DNA from: a virus
Virus record (IMG/VR): IMGVR_UViG_3300008117_000049
Span: 62,001 to 126,000 of that record
Strand: one strand, 5' to 3'
DNA: 64,000 nt
Positions 7,681 through 15,544 of the stretch are shown here, one piece after another. The translations under genes and the position numbers were made by a program. The notes beneath the pieces were generated by a model. The model saw only the letters and a program-made list of their open reading frames with translations. It ran no database searches and had not been told where the DNA came from. Each line of letters starts with the position of its first letter. The first letter of the stretch is position 1.

Positions 7681-7878
7681 AACGGCAAGTCTCCATCGGG
7701 GGTTATTACATAAGAACGGCAAGCACGCATCGCGGGAGGAGATGACGGCGAGCCTTCCATCGGGGTTTATAGCATAAGGACACGGTAAGAAGCAATGGAG
7801 CGAGAAGCAACGGCAAGCGAAAGGGGGTATAAGATAAAAAACATAACGGCAAGCCTTAGACGCAAAAAACGGCGAGCC
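7681..7878. repeat. ACGGC-NN-GCC repeat cluster 1 (about 7 copies)
   Basis: Copies of (A/G)ACGGC(A/G)AGC(C) at about 7681, 7715, 7744, 7791 (degenerate), 7809, 7845 and 7868, interleaved with CATAAG boxes. The same family recurs at 12.4, 16.2 and 19.1-19.4 kb, always outside genes. Confidence 0.7.
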
Positions 7879-7901
7879 ATGAGCAGAAGAAAGAATAACG
7901 G

Positions 7902-8147
7902 ATGACATTTGACGAGTGGTTGAGCATAGGATTCGCTAACGGGTGGGTTGGTGCACCTATATGCGAAACGCATGACGGGTTGCCTACATCAGAGGCAGAA
8001 GATAAAGAGTTTGAAGAGGGAGACCCTTGTATCCACATTTTGCGTCTCTACGACACACTGGAACACAAGATAGAGGTTGAAGAGAACCACGCTCCAAGCA
8101 TCTGGCGTGCAACAAACATTGGATTAGGGATTTCTTCCACAGAATAA
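7902..8147 (+). CDS. Conserved small phage protein, 81 aa
   Basis: MTFDEWLSIG-A-N-G start with C-E-T-H-D-G and E-E-G-D-P-C-I-H. This pattern recurs in many uncharacterised actinobacteriophage and cyanophage proteins. The two Cys and two His could form one metal site. The immediate upstream sequence is the ACGGC repeat cluster and no strong ribosome-binding site is seen. Function unknown. Confidence 0.7.
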   Translation: MTFDEWLSIGFANGWVGAPICETHDGLPTSEAEDKEFEEGDPCIHILRLYDTLEHKIEVEENHAPSIWRATNIGLGISSTE

Positions 8148-8172
8148 AAAATCACATAGTTTCTAATGTTTT

Positions 8173-8400
8173 ATGATAAAAGTCATGAGACACATAGAAA
8201 TCCATTTGATTGAAGAATCCAAAGATGTCATTACAGCCAATCAAGTTGGCCTGGAATGCGAGGCATCTGAAACTTGCGAAGAATGCTTTAAACAAGTAGG
8301 CGAAACCCCTGTAAGTAAGAAGTTTGTGCCATTCTGTTTCATACTTGATGATGAGGCTGAGTGGGTAGTTTGTAAAGACTGCGCCACCCCTGTTTTGTAG
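8173..8400 (+). CDS. Zinc-ribbon-like small protein, 75 aa
   Basis: Cys pairs C-E-E-C (about residue 35) and C-K-D-C near the end flank a beta-rich centre, suggesting a zinc ribbon. The start could be ATG 8173 or ATG 8185; neither has a clear Shine-Dalgarno sequence. It follows the 81-aa gene by 25 bases, so co-transcription is likely. Function not recognised. Confidence 0.6.
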   Translation: MIKVMRHIEIHLIEESKDVITANQVGLECEASETCEECFKQVGETPVSKKFVPFCFILDDEAEWVVCKDCATPVL

Positions 8401-8737
8401 TCTCCAGGTCCCCATTTTTTCCATGCACGCCCATTTCCATGCTGACGCATGGAAAAAGTGCTAACCCACAAATCCAGAACCCCCGGAGTCCAGGCCCTTC
8501 ATCTAACACATAAGCCTTATGTTTTTTCAGGGAGATGAGCCTCACCATTTCTGTTCGCTCTGGGCGAAATAAGTTTTTTTGACATTTTGGAATAAATGAC
8601 GAACACTTGGTGTTATAGTCTGTGTATCAACGAAAAACACTCCCAAAAAAAGTTTTGGAAATGGACTTGACAAAGTGGTGAAAATCACTATTGTTGATAG
8701 TAGATACAAAAAAGCGTTTTAGATAAGGAGAGACCAA
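8401..8737. promoter_or_regulatory. Composite intergenic cassette
   Basis: In order: CCAGGTCCCC, two CCATGC boxes and a GCATGGAAAAA box (8418-8456), an ACATAA-GCC-TTATGT hairpin with a T run (8508-8527), a GTTCGCTCTGGGCGAA dyad (8553-8568) and a GGAAT-N18-GTT promoter (8589). The same order recurs before later genes. Confidence 0.6.
8589..8619 (+). promoter_or_regulatory. SigR/SigH-like promoter (GGAAT-N18-GTT)
   Basis: GGAAT (8589-8593), 18 bases, GTTATAGT (8612-8619). TTGACA just upstream (8579-8584) could be an overlapping sigma-70 -35. The leader to the 8738 gene is unusually long; it also contains TTGACA at 8669 and a GTGGTGAAAATCAC dyad, a possible second promoter. Confidence 0.6.
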
Positions 8738-9292
8738 ATGAACGCAAACACAGAAAAAACAGTAGTTGGCAAGGCACTCTATTTAGAGTTCCGCAAAGAC
8801 AACTACACCTACCAAATGGTTATCACGCCACCAGCGACTAACGCTGAAGGTGGGGTAATCCCGGCTTGTGTAATGGAGAGACGACTTTCGTCTTGGCATC
8901 CACGCAAGAACTGGAACTTTTCATCAGTTCCAACAACTGGGGACTTCGTTCTACCTCGTCAAGCGAGTGGCGAGTTCCAGCAAGAGACTGACCTAAATCG
9001 TGTAAAGCACATTTCTGCTACACACCTACACAGATTAGTTTCAAAAACCATTGACTCACTTATTCACAGAGATTGGAAGTTGTTCAAGCAACCAATCACA
9101 GTTGAGGCAACTTACAAGGATGTTGAACTTATCAAATCTGGTAAGACTTCAAACGAACTTGTTCGTAGGATTGAACGCTCTCGTAAAGCGTTTAATTTCC
9201 CAGAGGCGTTATTTGATGCACCTGCACCAGTAGCACCTGCAACACCAACTGTTGTCACCCTGACACCAGTAACTCCCGGCGTAGCAAGATAA
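8738..9292 (+). CDS. Hypothetical protein upstream of the MoxR-like gene, 184 aa
   Basis: ATG at 8738 with AAGGAGAG. Residues 10-155 are mixed alpha/beta without a recognised catalytic motif. The last 30 residues are Ala/Pro/Thr-rich (APAPVAPATPTVV), a flexible tail. It is 14 bases from the AAA+ ATPase gene and shares its operon, so it may be a substrate or adaptor of the MoxR-VWA pair; that is inference from position. Confidence 0.7.
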   Translation: MNANTEKTVVGKALYLEFRKDNYTYQMVITPPATNAEGGVIPACVMERRLSSWHPRKNWNFSSVPTTGDFVLPRQASGEFQQETDLNRVKHISATHLHRLVSKTIDSLIHRDWKLFKQPITVEATYKDVELIKSGKTSNELVRRIERSRKAFNFPEALFDAPAPVAPATPTVVTLTPVTPGVAR

Positions 9293-9306
9293 GGAGACCA
9301 ACCAAA

Positions 9307-10341
9307 ATGACTACACCAAACACAAATCCAACCTCACAAGAGTGGGTTGAAAACCAGCGTAGGATTCACGAGAACCTACCAGTCATGCTCAGCGCAGTTG
9401 TTGGGCAAGTTCTAAATCCAGTTGTCGCATCTGACCTAAACTTAGGTTATGACGAGACAGCAGGTAAAGCAGTTATTCGCAATCGTGATAACGCCAACAC
9501 TGAGAAAGCAGGAGTTCAAGTGACGCAAGTCGACGCTCTTGCTGGTGAAAGTTTTTATGTTCGCCCTAATGGACAGAAATACTTCACTCGTAAGTGGGGG
9601 CAACACACAGATGTTGAAGTTGCTCGTAGCCAGCGAGCAAGTGCGACTGGAAAGTCAATCTTGCTTTATGGTGCACCGGGCACTGGAAAGACAGCAATGT
9701 TTGAAGGTGCTTTTGGTGACGACCTAATCACAGTTCTTGGAACTGGCGACACCGAAGTTGGCGACCTAGTTGGTGGCTATGTTCAAACAATCGCTGGTGG
9801 CTTTGAGTGGGTGGATGGGCCGCTAGTGCGAGCAGCAGAAGAGGGCAAAGTCCTACTGATTGACGAGATTGGTTTGATTGACCCCAAAGTTCTTTCAGTC
9901 GTCTATGGTCTTATGGATGGTCGTAGAGAACTCAAAGTAACTGCCAACCCTGAACGAGCAATCGTTAAGGCTAAGGATGGTTTCTTCGTGGTGGCTGCTA
10001 CTAACCCTAACGCTCCCGGAGTAAATCTTTCTGAGGCTCTACTCTCTCGCTTTGGTATTCAAGCAGAAATGACTACTGACTGGACACTTGCTCGTAAGTT
10101 AGGAGTTCCAGCACAAGCAGTAACTTGTGCACAGAACCTAGCCAAAAAGCAACAGTCTGATGAAGTCAACTGGTCACCACAAATGCGTGAGTTGCTAGAT
10201 TACAGAGACATCTCTGCTGAACTTGGTGCAGACTGGGCAGTCTCTAACTTGATTGCCCAAGCACCAGTTGAAGACAGAGCGATTGTCGCTGATGTATTTA
10301 CTCGTGTCTATGGCACAGAGTTCAAGCCAGCCAAAATCTAG
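9307..10341 (+). CDS. MoxR/CobS-type AAA+ ATPase
   Basis: Walker A G-A-P-G-T-G-K-T at residues 122-129, Walker B L-L-I-D-E at 183-187, sensor-like A-T-N-P-N at 231-235 and an S-R-F-G arginine-finger segment near 249. This is the AAA_5/MoxR arrangement. Such ATPases act with a VWA partner as chaperones that insert metals or remodel complexes; the partner is the next gene. The first 115 residues are a separate N-terminal region. RBS AAGGAGA. The stop codon lies in a hairpin (10329-10357). Confidence 0.88.
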   Translation: MTTPNTNPTSQEWVENQRRIHENLPVMLSAVVGQVLNPVVASDLNLGYDETAGKAVIRNRDNANTEKAGVQVTQVDALAGESFYVRPNGQKYFTRKWGQHTDVEVARSQRASATGKSILLYGAPGTGKTAMFEGAFGDDLITVLGTGDTEVGDLVGGYVQTIAGGFEWVDGPLVRAAEEGKVLLIDEIGLIDPKVLSVVYGLMDGRRELKVTANPERAIVKAKDGFFVVAATNPNAPGVNLSEALLSRFGIQAEMTTDWTLARKLGVPAQAVTCAQNLAKKQQSDEVNWSPQMRELLDYRDISAELGADWAVSNLIAQAPVEDRAIVADVFTRVYGTEFKPAKI

Positions 10342-10399
10342 GTCTCCGATTTTGGCTCGTGTGTGGGGTGGCTTACCCTTAGATTTCCGCCCCACACAC
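10329..10399 (+). terminator. Two consecutive hairpins after the AAA+ gene
   Basis: AGCCAAAAT (10329-10337) pairs with ATTTTGGCT (10349-10357) and encloses the TAG stop. GTGTGTGGGG (10359-10368) pairs with CCCCACACAC (10390-10399). There is no long T run, so they may attenuate, stabilise or partly terminate the message. A GTGTGGGG/CCCCACAC hairpin recurs at 14160-14189. Confidence 0.5.
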
Positions 10400-10412
10400 A
10401 CCCTAAAAATCT

Positions 10413-10439
10413 GGGAATAAATCTTGACATTTTTTAGTT
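10413..10439 (+). promoter_or_regulatory. SigR/SigH-like promoter
   Basis: GGGAAT (10413-10418), 18 bases, GTT (10437-10439), 68 bases before the VWA gene. A TTGACA at 10425 lies inside the spacer. Confidence 0.55.
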
Positions 10440-10480
10440 TTATACAGTAAAGTAGTAGTAACAAGAAAAGGAGTTCAGAA

Positions 10481-12376
10481 ATGAGCCACTACAAAGTAAG
10501 CACCAAAACCATTGGTCGCACCCACCCTGACTGGTTGAAAGTCAATGCCAGCGTTGGCAAGATTGTCAACAAATGGTCGCTACGCCAAGACCTAGTTGTA
10601 GGTCTAGTTGAGGACACCACCATTGGTGCACCTGCGTGTTTCAATCCTGCCACAGCAGAGATTGAAGTTTGTATCAGCAAAGCGTTTGGCAATGTTGAGC
10701 CAAAAGAAGTTGGCGAACTTACACACCGAAAAAATCAACTTAAGCACCCAACTGCTACTGGTGCTATTTTCCACGAGGCACTCCACGCTAGGATTTCTCG
10801 CTGGTCATTAGAGCAAGCAGCAAAAGATTTAGATGCAAGACACTTGCGTTTCTTGCATGCTATGGAAGAGGGTCGCATTGAGTATTGGGGTTGCGTATTT
10901 GTTCCAGAGAACAGATTGCTACTTCGTGCTTGTGCAATGGAAATCGTTATGGCAGAACTTGACGAGCAAGTTAAAAATGTTTCAAAAGTAGACGCTGCTG
11001 CCTTTACTGCTCTGCTCACTCTTGCGAGAGTAGACGCTGGCGTTTTGGATGCAAATGATGTTCCAGAAGTTGTTATGGAAATCCTGCACGAGGTTCTTGG
11101 TAAAGAGACCATTGACCAGTTGCGTGAAATCTGGAAAGAGTTCCAAGCACACAGCGACCACGAAAACGCATTACCACTTTACGAACTTACAAATCGTTTC
11201 ATTGAAGTTCTTGATGCACGCAAAGATGAAGTTGGCGAGAAACCAACTGAAACACCAAAAGGTGGTTGCGAGTATCCGGGTGGAGAGAGTGGCACACCAG
11301 AACCGGGCACATCAAAGCCGAGCGAGGATGGCACACCTACACCAAGCAACGAACCTACTGACGAGCAAGTCAAGCAGTTCAAGAAGTTCATTGAGCAAGT
11401 CAAAGACGCAGTTGAAGAAATGAAAGACATTGTTCAGATTGCCAACCAAGACGACATCAATGACGAGATTGACATGGATGAACGCAAAGAAGAAGTCGAG
11501 CAAAGAGACAAAGCACACGAAGAAAAGAAACATCGTGACAAGATTGCTGACGAAGTTTTCTCTGCTGGTTCTCACATAACTGGAATTAGAACCAACTCTG
11601 TTCTTCAAGACTCTCGCTCACCTAAGCCAGAAGAACTGGCAGCAGCCAACAAAGTTGCTAACGCTTTGCGTAAAGCAAAGTATCGTGAGCGTTCACAAGT
11701 TCGTGCTGGTAGCGTTGTTCCACCAGGTCGCTTGCGTTCTCGTGCAGTTGTTCAGCGTGAGGCTCTTAAGGCTAAGGGCGTTGTATCTCCGATTGAAACT
11801 TGGAGACGCACACAGCGTAAGCAAACAGAAGACCCAACATTAAAGGTTGGCGTTATGGTGGACATTTCTGGTTCTATGAAACCAGCAATGCAACCAATGG
11901 GCATTACTGCGTGGATTATGTCAGAGGCAGTTCGTAGGATTCAGGGCAAGTGTGCAATGGTCTATTACGGTCAGAATGTATTTGCCACTCTTAAGCCGGG
12001 ACAGAAGTTGGACAAAGTGAAGACTTTCACTGCCACCGACTCAACCGAAGAGTTTGCCAAAGCGTTCAAGGCTCTTGACAGTGGCTTGGGTCTAACCAGT
12101 GGAGACGGTGCGAGATTGCTCGTAGTTGTTTCTGACGGTAGATACCGTAGCGACCAGCAAGCATACGCCAAGCAGTTGCTCAAAGAGGCTGACCGTAAGG
12201 GCGTGGCTATCTTGTGGCTGACATTTGACGGTAAGACTGGCTACGCTAAGTCATACCTAGACGGAACAAGTGGCGAGATTGTATCGCTCAACAGCACCGA
12301 GTCGCCAGTCAAAGCAGCGCAGGTAATCGGACAGACCGCGGCCAAAGTGGTCTCGGCAATCGGCTCACGAGTCTAA
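10481..12376 (+). CDS. VWA-domain protein (CobT/MoxR partner) with HExxH
   Basis: The C-terminal 180 residues are a von Willebrand A domain with the MIDAS motif D-I-S-G-S-M (D461-M466) and the later V-V-S-D-G-R. The middle (about 250-380) is low-complexity, rich in Pro, Glu and Lys. The N-terminal part contains H-E-A-L-H at residues 98-102, the zinc-protease HExxH pattern, so it may be a peptidase or an inactive zincin fold. The pairing with the MoxR-like ATPase mirrors CobS/CobT and MoxR/VWA chaperone systems. It has its own promoter and AAAGGAG. Confidence 0.85.
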   Translation: MSHYKVSTKTIGRTHPDWLKVNASVGKIVNKWSLRQDLVVGLVEDTTIGAPACFNPATAEIEVCISKAFGNVEPKEVGELTHRKNQLKHPTATGAIFHEALHARISRWSLEQAAKDLDARHLRFLHAMEEGRIEYWGCVFVPENRLLLRACAMEIVMAELDEQVKNVSKVDAAAFTALLTLARVDAGVLDANDVPEVVMEILHEVLGKETIDQLREIWKEFQAHSDHENALPLYELTNRFIEVLDARKDEVGEKPTETPKGGCEYPGGESGTPEPGTSKPSEDGTPTPSNEPTDEQVKQFKKFIEQVKDAVEEMKDIVQIANQDDINDEIDMDERKEEVEQRDKAHEEKKHRDKIADEVFSAGSHITGIRTNSVLQDSRSPKPEELAAANKVANALRKAKYRERSQVRAGSVVPPGRLRSRAVVQREALKAKGVVSPIETWRRTQRKQTEDPTLKVGVMVDISGSMKPAMQPMGITAWIMSEAVRRIQGKCAMVYYGQNVFATLKPGQKLDKVKTFTATDSTEEFAKAFKALDSGLGLTSGDGARLLVVVSDGRYRSDQQAYAKQLLKEADRKGVAILWLTFDGKTGYAKSYLDGTSGEIVSLNSTESPVKAAQVIGQTAAKVVSAIGSRV

Positions 12377-12408
12377 TCGGCTCGTGTAGAAGTAGGGGCT
12401 GGCAAGAG

Positions 12409-12457
12409 AACGGCTAGCCCTTACTTCAAACCTTAACGGCAAGCCTAACGGCTTGCC
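12409..12457. repeat. ACGGC repeat cluster 2, forms a hairpin
   Basis: AACGGCTAGCC (about 12409), AACGGCAAGCC (12435-12445) and AACGGCTTGCC (12447-12457). The last two form an 8-bp stem GGCAAGCC/GGCTTGCC with a 4-base loop just after the VWA gene; it may act in transcript ending. Confidence 0.6.
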
Positions 12458-12484
12458 TTAGATAGAAAGAATAGGAGACTAACG

Positions 12485-12889
12485 GTGGGACAGTATCACA
12501 GATTAGTTAACATAGATAAGCAAGAGTGGGTAGACCCTCACGGATTAGGTCTAGGGTCAAAGCAGTATGAGCAAACGGGTTGCGATGCATCACTAGCAGA
12601 CGCAATGTATGTGCTTGTAATGACAAGCCCTGATAGTGGTGGTGGAGATTTCCCCATGACAGACATTTCTGGTCGCTGGGTAGGCGACAGAGTTTTGATT
12701 GTGGGAGATTACACAGACAAAGACGCAGTGCCCGGATTTGTTGGGGCTGACGCTATTTATCAGTTGGCAGAGGCTCAATACAAAGACATTACCCCTGATG
12801 TTCGCAAAGCGTTGAGCAAAGTGTTCAGGATTGAATACAGCACAACGACTATGGGCAATCATACATTTTGGAACAGAGTTCTGGAATAA
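12485..12889 (+). CDS. Conserved hypothetical protein, 134 aa
   Basis: GTG start behind AGGAG. The opening M-G-Q-Y-H-R-L-V-N-I-D-K-x-E-W-V-D-P-H is shared with a widespread family of uncharacterised bacterial and phage proteins with a conserved Gly-rich segment. Residues 60-85 contain GRWVGDRVLIVGDY, likely beta strands. There are no catalytic residues I can name. Followed by a strong terminator. Confidence 0.75.
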   Translation: MGQYHRLVNIDKQEWVDPHGLGLGSKQYEQTGCDASLADAMYVLVMTSPDSGGGDFPMTDISGRWVGDRVLIVGDYTDKDAVPGFVGADAIYQLAEAQYKDITPDVRKALSKVFRIEYSTTTMGNHTFWNRVLE

Positions 12890-12904
12890 ACCAAACGCAA
12901 AGAG

Positions 12905-12930
12905 TCCCCTGATTTTTCAGGGGATTTTTT
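12905..12930 (+). terminator. Rho-independent terminator
   Basis: TCCCCTGA-TTTT-TCAGGGGA followed by TTTTTT. Confidence 0.88.
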
Positions 12931-13149
12931 GTTGCACCTGGGGTAATACTTTTTCCATGCGAGAGGTTTGTTCCATGCTTCGCATGGAAAAACCAATAAC
13001 CTGCGTTTCCTTATGTTTTTTCTTCGTTTGAAGGTGTCGTCTTCTTGTTCGCTCAGGGCGAACAGAAAAATACTTGCCAAAGGGAAGAAAATGTCAGCGT
13101 AGTGTGTTATCTTTCTTGTATGGGAAATGACAAAACGATTGGAGACCAA
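12931..13149. promoter_or_regulatory. Composite intergenic cassette
   Basis: CACCTGGGG, TTTTTCCATGC, the hairpin TTCCATGC-TTC-GCATGGAA (12972-12990), CTTATGTTTTTT, the dyad GTTCGCTCAGGGCGAAC (13047-13063), and a GGGAAG-N18-GTT promoter (13082-13108). This is the clearest complete copy of the cassette. Confidence 0.65.
13082..13108 (+). promoter_or_regulatory. SigR/SigH-like promoter (GGGAAG variant)
   Basis: GGGAAG (13082-13087), 18 bases, GTT (13106-13108), 68 bases before the ATG at 13150. Confidence 0.55.
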
Positions 13150-13434
13150 ATGCAATACTCAACTCTTTTTCCAAAGGTAACCCTAGTAAAGCGTTCACAG
13201 GGACAGCGTGGGCAGTATGGGGCTAGAAAAGCCTACATGATTTACATAAGGCAGTTAAACCCCACAGGGCGTTGGTGCGTCTTTATGTCTTGGGGCAGAG
13301 AAGAAGCACCTAACTCTTGGATGGGCAGTGAAAAGATTTTTGCGACAGAGCAGGAGGCAGTTGCTTTTGCTTGGGATAAGTTCTACGAAAAGATTGACAA
13401 AGGCTACACAGAAAAAGTCTTGAAAAATAGTTAA
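13150..13434 (+). CDS. Hypothetical protein, 94 aa
   Basis: The ATG at 13150 has GGAG seven bases upstream and follows the promoter at 13082. Farther in-frame starts lie inside the operator dyad or before the transcription start. The protein is alpha/beta with W-C-V-F-M-S-W and a helical E-Q-E-A-V-A-F-A-W end. This is a common fold among small phage proteins, but no function is recognised. Confidence 0.65.
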   Translation: MQYSTLFPKVTLVKRSQGQRGQYGARKAYMIYIRQLNPTGRWCVFMSWGREEAPNSWMGSEKIFATEQEAVAFAWDKFYEKIDKGYTEKVLKNS

Positions 13435-13451
13435 AAATAAACTTGACATTT

Positions 13452-13478
13452 GGGAATAAATCCTGAATAATCATAGTT
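13452..13478 (+). promoter_or_regulatory. SigR/SigH-like promoter
   Basis: GGGAAT (13452-13457), 18 bases, GTTATAGTTATTATAG from 13476. TTGACA lies at 13443-13448. It is 64 bases before the next start. Confidence 0.65.
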
Positions 13479-13515
13479 ATAGTTATTATAGAAGTTCTTT
13501 TGAAAGGAGAACAAA

Positions 13516-13845
13516 GTGGAAAGACTAGGAATCCACACTGAGTCAGCAAAGGCTCAGTTGCTAACAACCCCAATCAAGTTTGACTTGGCTGGTAAATCAG
13601 GAGTCACCATTGACTCTTTCGCTAACGCTGAGGGCGAGGCTATTTATCGTCTTCAATGGACTGACTATGTAGTAAATGAGTGGAACGAGTTTTACGCAAC
13701 TCTTTCTCTTGCTCTTGCTCGCGTAGCAGTTCTATCTGCCTGTATCGAAGAAGACTTAAAGAACGAAGAAACATTGTTCTTTAAGAGCGACTCCGAGACT
13801 TTCGCAAACCACGCATACAACTTCATAAGCAACGAGGTGAAATAA
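13516..13845 (+). CDS. Hypothetical protein, 109 aa
   Basis: GTG start with AAAGGAGAAC. The central segment reads LQWTDYVVNEWNEFYATLSLALARVAVLSACI by parts, mostly helical, and the rest is mixed. It is coupled by TAATG to the zinc-finger gene downstream. No family recognised. Confidence 0.7.
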   Translation: MERLGIHTESAKAQLLTTPIKFDLAGKSGVTIDSFANAEGEAIYRLQWTDYVVNEWNEFYATLSLALARVAVLSACIEEDLKNEETLFFKSDSETFANHAYNFISNEVK

Positions 13846-14150
13846 TGACTGACAACAGAACCCACCCTTGCCCAACTTGTGATGGGCAGATTCCGAACAA
13901 CGAAACTCCCGGAGCATACCCCGGTGCTATCTCACGCAAGGATAACAAAACAGAAATCTGTTCTGCGTGTGGAATGAACGAGGCTTTCGCAGATTACAAA
14001 AAGCAACTCAGGGAAGTTTCTGGGATTGTTTGGCAGTCAACTGTTTTGGCAGAAATGGTTGAGCACCTAAACGACAACGAGATTTCATTACTCGTCAACG
14101 CTCTCAATGACGCAGTTGCCGAAATCTGCGAGTCCTACGACATAAAGTAG
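13845..14150 (+). CDS. Small zinc-finger protein, 101 aa
   Basis: The N-terminal half carries C-P-T-C (residues 9-12), the sequence P-G-A-Y-P-G-A-I-S-R, and C-S-A-C-G (about 39-43). This treble-clef-like layout recurs in many actinobacteriophage small proteins. The C-terminal half is helical. It is coupled to the preceding gene by TAATG. A role in nucleic-acid binding or protein-protein contact is inference. Confidence 0.75.
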   Translation: MTDNRTHPCPTCDGQIPNNETPGAYPGAISRKDNKTEICSACGMNEAFADYKKQLREVSGIVWQSTVLAEMVEHLNDNEISLLVNALNDAVAEICESYDIK

Positions 14151-14159
14151 AAACTCTGG

Positions 14160-14197
14160 GTGTGGGGTTGCCAAGTGTCAGCCCCACACTCTATAAT
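14160..14197 (+). promoter_or_regulatory. Hairpin then TTGCCA-N18-TATAAT promoter
   Basis: GTGTGGGG (14160-14167)/CCCCACAC (14182-14189) hairpin overlapping TTGCCA (14168-14173), then TATAAT (14192-14197). The -35 hexamer, spacer and -10 match the promoter at 2266. It drives 14236. Confidence 0.6.
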
Positions 14198-14235
14198 AAA
14201 ATACATAACAACTCTCTTGAAAGGAGAACTGCCAA

Positions 14236-14646
14236 ATGGCAAACTACTACGCAACAGAAAGAACCAACTACTTCTTGGTTAACAACGAAGAGGGGTTCTT
14301 AGAAGATGTCCAAACTTTTTTGGGCAACCACGAAATCCTTAGAAAAGAAAAGGATGGCAAAACTTATTTTGCGATTCTTGGGGATTATGAAAATGGGCAA
14401 GGGCTACCTGCTTATTACGAACACGAAGGCGACACATTTGAGTTAGAGTGGGCTGACTTTTTCAAAGCACACTTGGCAGAGGGTTCTGTCGCAATCATCA
14501 TGCACGCTGGTAACGAGAAAATGCGTTATGTAATGGGCTATGCTCACGCTTACAACTGGAAAGGCGAAGTTAAGACTATTGACCTGCGTGACATTTACGA
14601 ACTTGCCAAAGAACTTGGCAACGACATTACAGAAGTGGAGTTTTAA
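14236..14646 (+). CDS. Hypothetical protein, 136 aa
   Basis: ATG with AAAGGAGAAC. Acidic alpha/beta protein: TNYFLVNNEEGFLEDVQTF, a central YFAILGDYENGQGLPAYY, an E-W-A-D-F-F helix and a V-A-I-I-M-H strand. The pattern resembles small phage proteins found beside antirestriction genes, but no diagnostic motif is seen. The next gene starts directly after its TAA. Confidence 0.7.
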   Translation: MANYYATERTNYFLVNNEEGFLEDVQTFLGNHEILRKEKDGKTYFAILGDYENGQGLPAYYEHEGDTFELEWADFFKAHLAEGSVAIIMHAGNEKMRYVMGYAHAYNWKGEVKTIDLRDIYELAKELGNDITEVEF

Positions 14647-14841
14647 ATGGGTAAGCAAGTTTATTTCGTAGTCTATGCCGACTTAGATACCAAAGAACTA
14701 ATCGTTGATGATGGAACTTTGGAGGCTCGTTTCAACGAGGGTTCTATTTGGAACACCGAAACTAACGAGTGGGAAGACGAGGCTAAAATCAGCGAACTGG
14801 CTGAGGCACAAGAAATCCTTAAAAAAGGTTTAGTGGACTAA
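14647..14841 (+). CDS. Hypothetical acidic protein, 64 aa
   Basis: The ATG is immediately after the previous stop and translation is probably coupled. It has a beta-rich start (VYFVVYADLDTKELIV) and an acidic helical end. No motif recognised. Confidence 0.65.
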   Translation: MGKQVYFVVYADLDTKELIVDDGTLEARFNEGSIWNTETNEWEDEAKISELAEAQEILKKGLVD

Positions 14842-14844
14842 CCA

Positions 14845-14874
14845 TTGACAAGCGAAAGCCACTTGCCCTATACT
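14845..14874 (+). promoter_or_regulatory. Sigma-70-type promoter
   Basis: TTGACA (14845-14850), 18 bases, TATACT (14869-14874), upstream of 14949. Confidence 0.7.
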
Positions 14875-14948
14875 TGTAGGGTGAGTGGTAATCGCCATTC
14901 ACAACAAAGTGTAAAATGATTTATAGAAAAGATTGAGGTGAAAAAATC

Positions 14949-15215
14949 ATGAAGAAATACATTGTAGTTGCAGAAGTGAACTTTGAAGTTTATGACACTG
15001 ACGAGTTCTCCGCTGAAAGACAGGGGCTTATTGCCCTAGCCAGATTTGTTGGCGACCCAGACGCAAGGGGGTATGACAACGAATACGCAGACTTGCCAAC
15101 TCCGTCTATCCACCCAGTTACAATCAGGGTTGAAGACGAGAATGGAAAGTTCTTGGCTGGCTCTACACCAGCAACCTTAAACAAGGTTGAAGACAAAGAA
15201 GAAACAGCAGAGTAA
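14949..15215 (+). CDS. Hypothetical protein, 88 aa
   Basis: ATG with a GAGGTG site. The start IVVAEVNFEVYDTDEF looks like a beta hairpin, followed by a helix (RQGLIALARFVGD) and a further strand pair (HPVTIRVEDENG). The tail is acidic. Small alpha/beta protein of unknown role, 30 bases before the ClgR-like regulator and probably in its operon. Confidence 0.65.
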   Translation: MKKYIVVAEVNFEVYDTDEFSAERQGLIALARFVGDPDARGYDNEYADLPTPSIHPVTIRVEDENGKFLAGSTPATLNKVEDKEETAE

Positions 15216-15245
15216 TCTGCCTCAAACAGAAAGACAAAGAGACAA

Positions 15246-15524
15246 ATGAACCTAGCAATAGCACTCGGAAATACCATTAGAAAAATGCGAGTCGATAGGG
15301 AGATAACCCTAAGACAACTCAGCGCAAGGTCGCATACTTCGCTTGGGTATCTGTCTGAGATTGAACGAGGAACGAAAGAAGTTTCTTCAACAGTCTTGCA
15401 GAGTATCGCAGATGGTTTAGATGTTCCGCTTTACTTAATACTTTCAGAATGCTCAGTATCACTAATGTGTGCAGACGAAAGAGAAAAAGAAAACCGGGGC
15501 ATGGAAAATCTAGTAGCCTTCTAA
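15246..15524 (+). CDS. ClgR-like XRE-family transcriptional regulator
   Basis: Residues about 5-65 form a Cro/C1-type helix-turn-helix: G-N-T-I-R-K-M-R, T-L-R-Q-L-S, S-L-G-Y-L-S-E-I-E-R-G, K-E-V-S-S, and the helix of D-G-L-D-V-P-L. The block S-L-G-Y-L-S-E-I-E-R-G-x-K-E is characteristic of ClgR, the actinobacterial activator of clp protease and stress genes. The phage copy may steer host proteolysis or its own promoters; this is inference. Length 92 aa is close to host ClgR, and the tail is charged. Confidence 0.75.
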   Translation: MNLAIALGNTIRKMRVDREITLRQLSARSHTSLGYLSEIERGTKEVSSTVLQSIADGLDVPLYLILSECSVSLMCADEREKENRGMENLVAF

Positions 15525-15544
15525 AAAACATAAGGAGAGACGAA

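Larger units (their letters stand above)
7441..7901. other. Gene-free region: palindromic promoter, terminator, repeats
   Basis: The left part holds a TTGACA-N17-TAGGAT promoter overlapped by a perfect 12-bp dyad and followed within 70 bases by a terminator. From 7620 on it carries ACGGC-family repeats, CATAAG boxes and a GCATGGAAAAAA element. No gene with a ribosome-binding site is seen. Confidence 0.6.
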
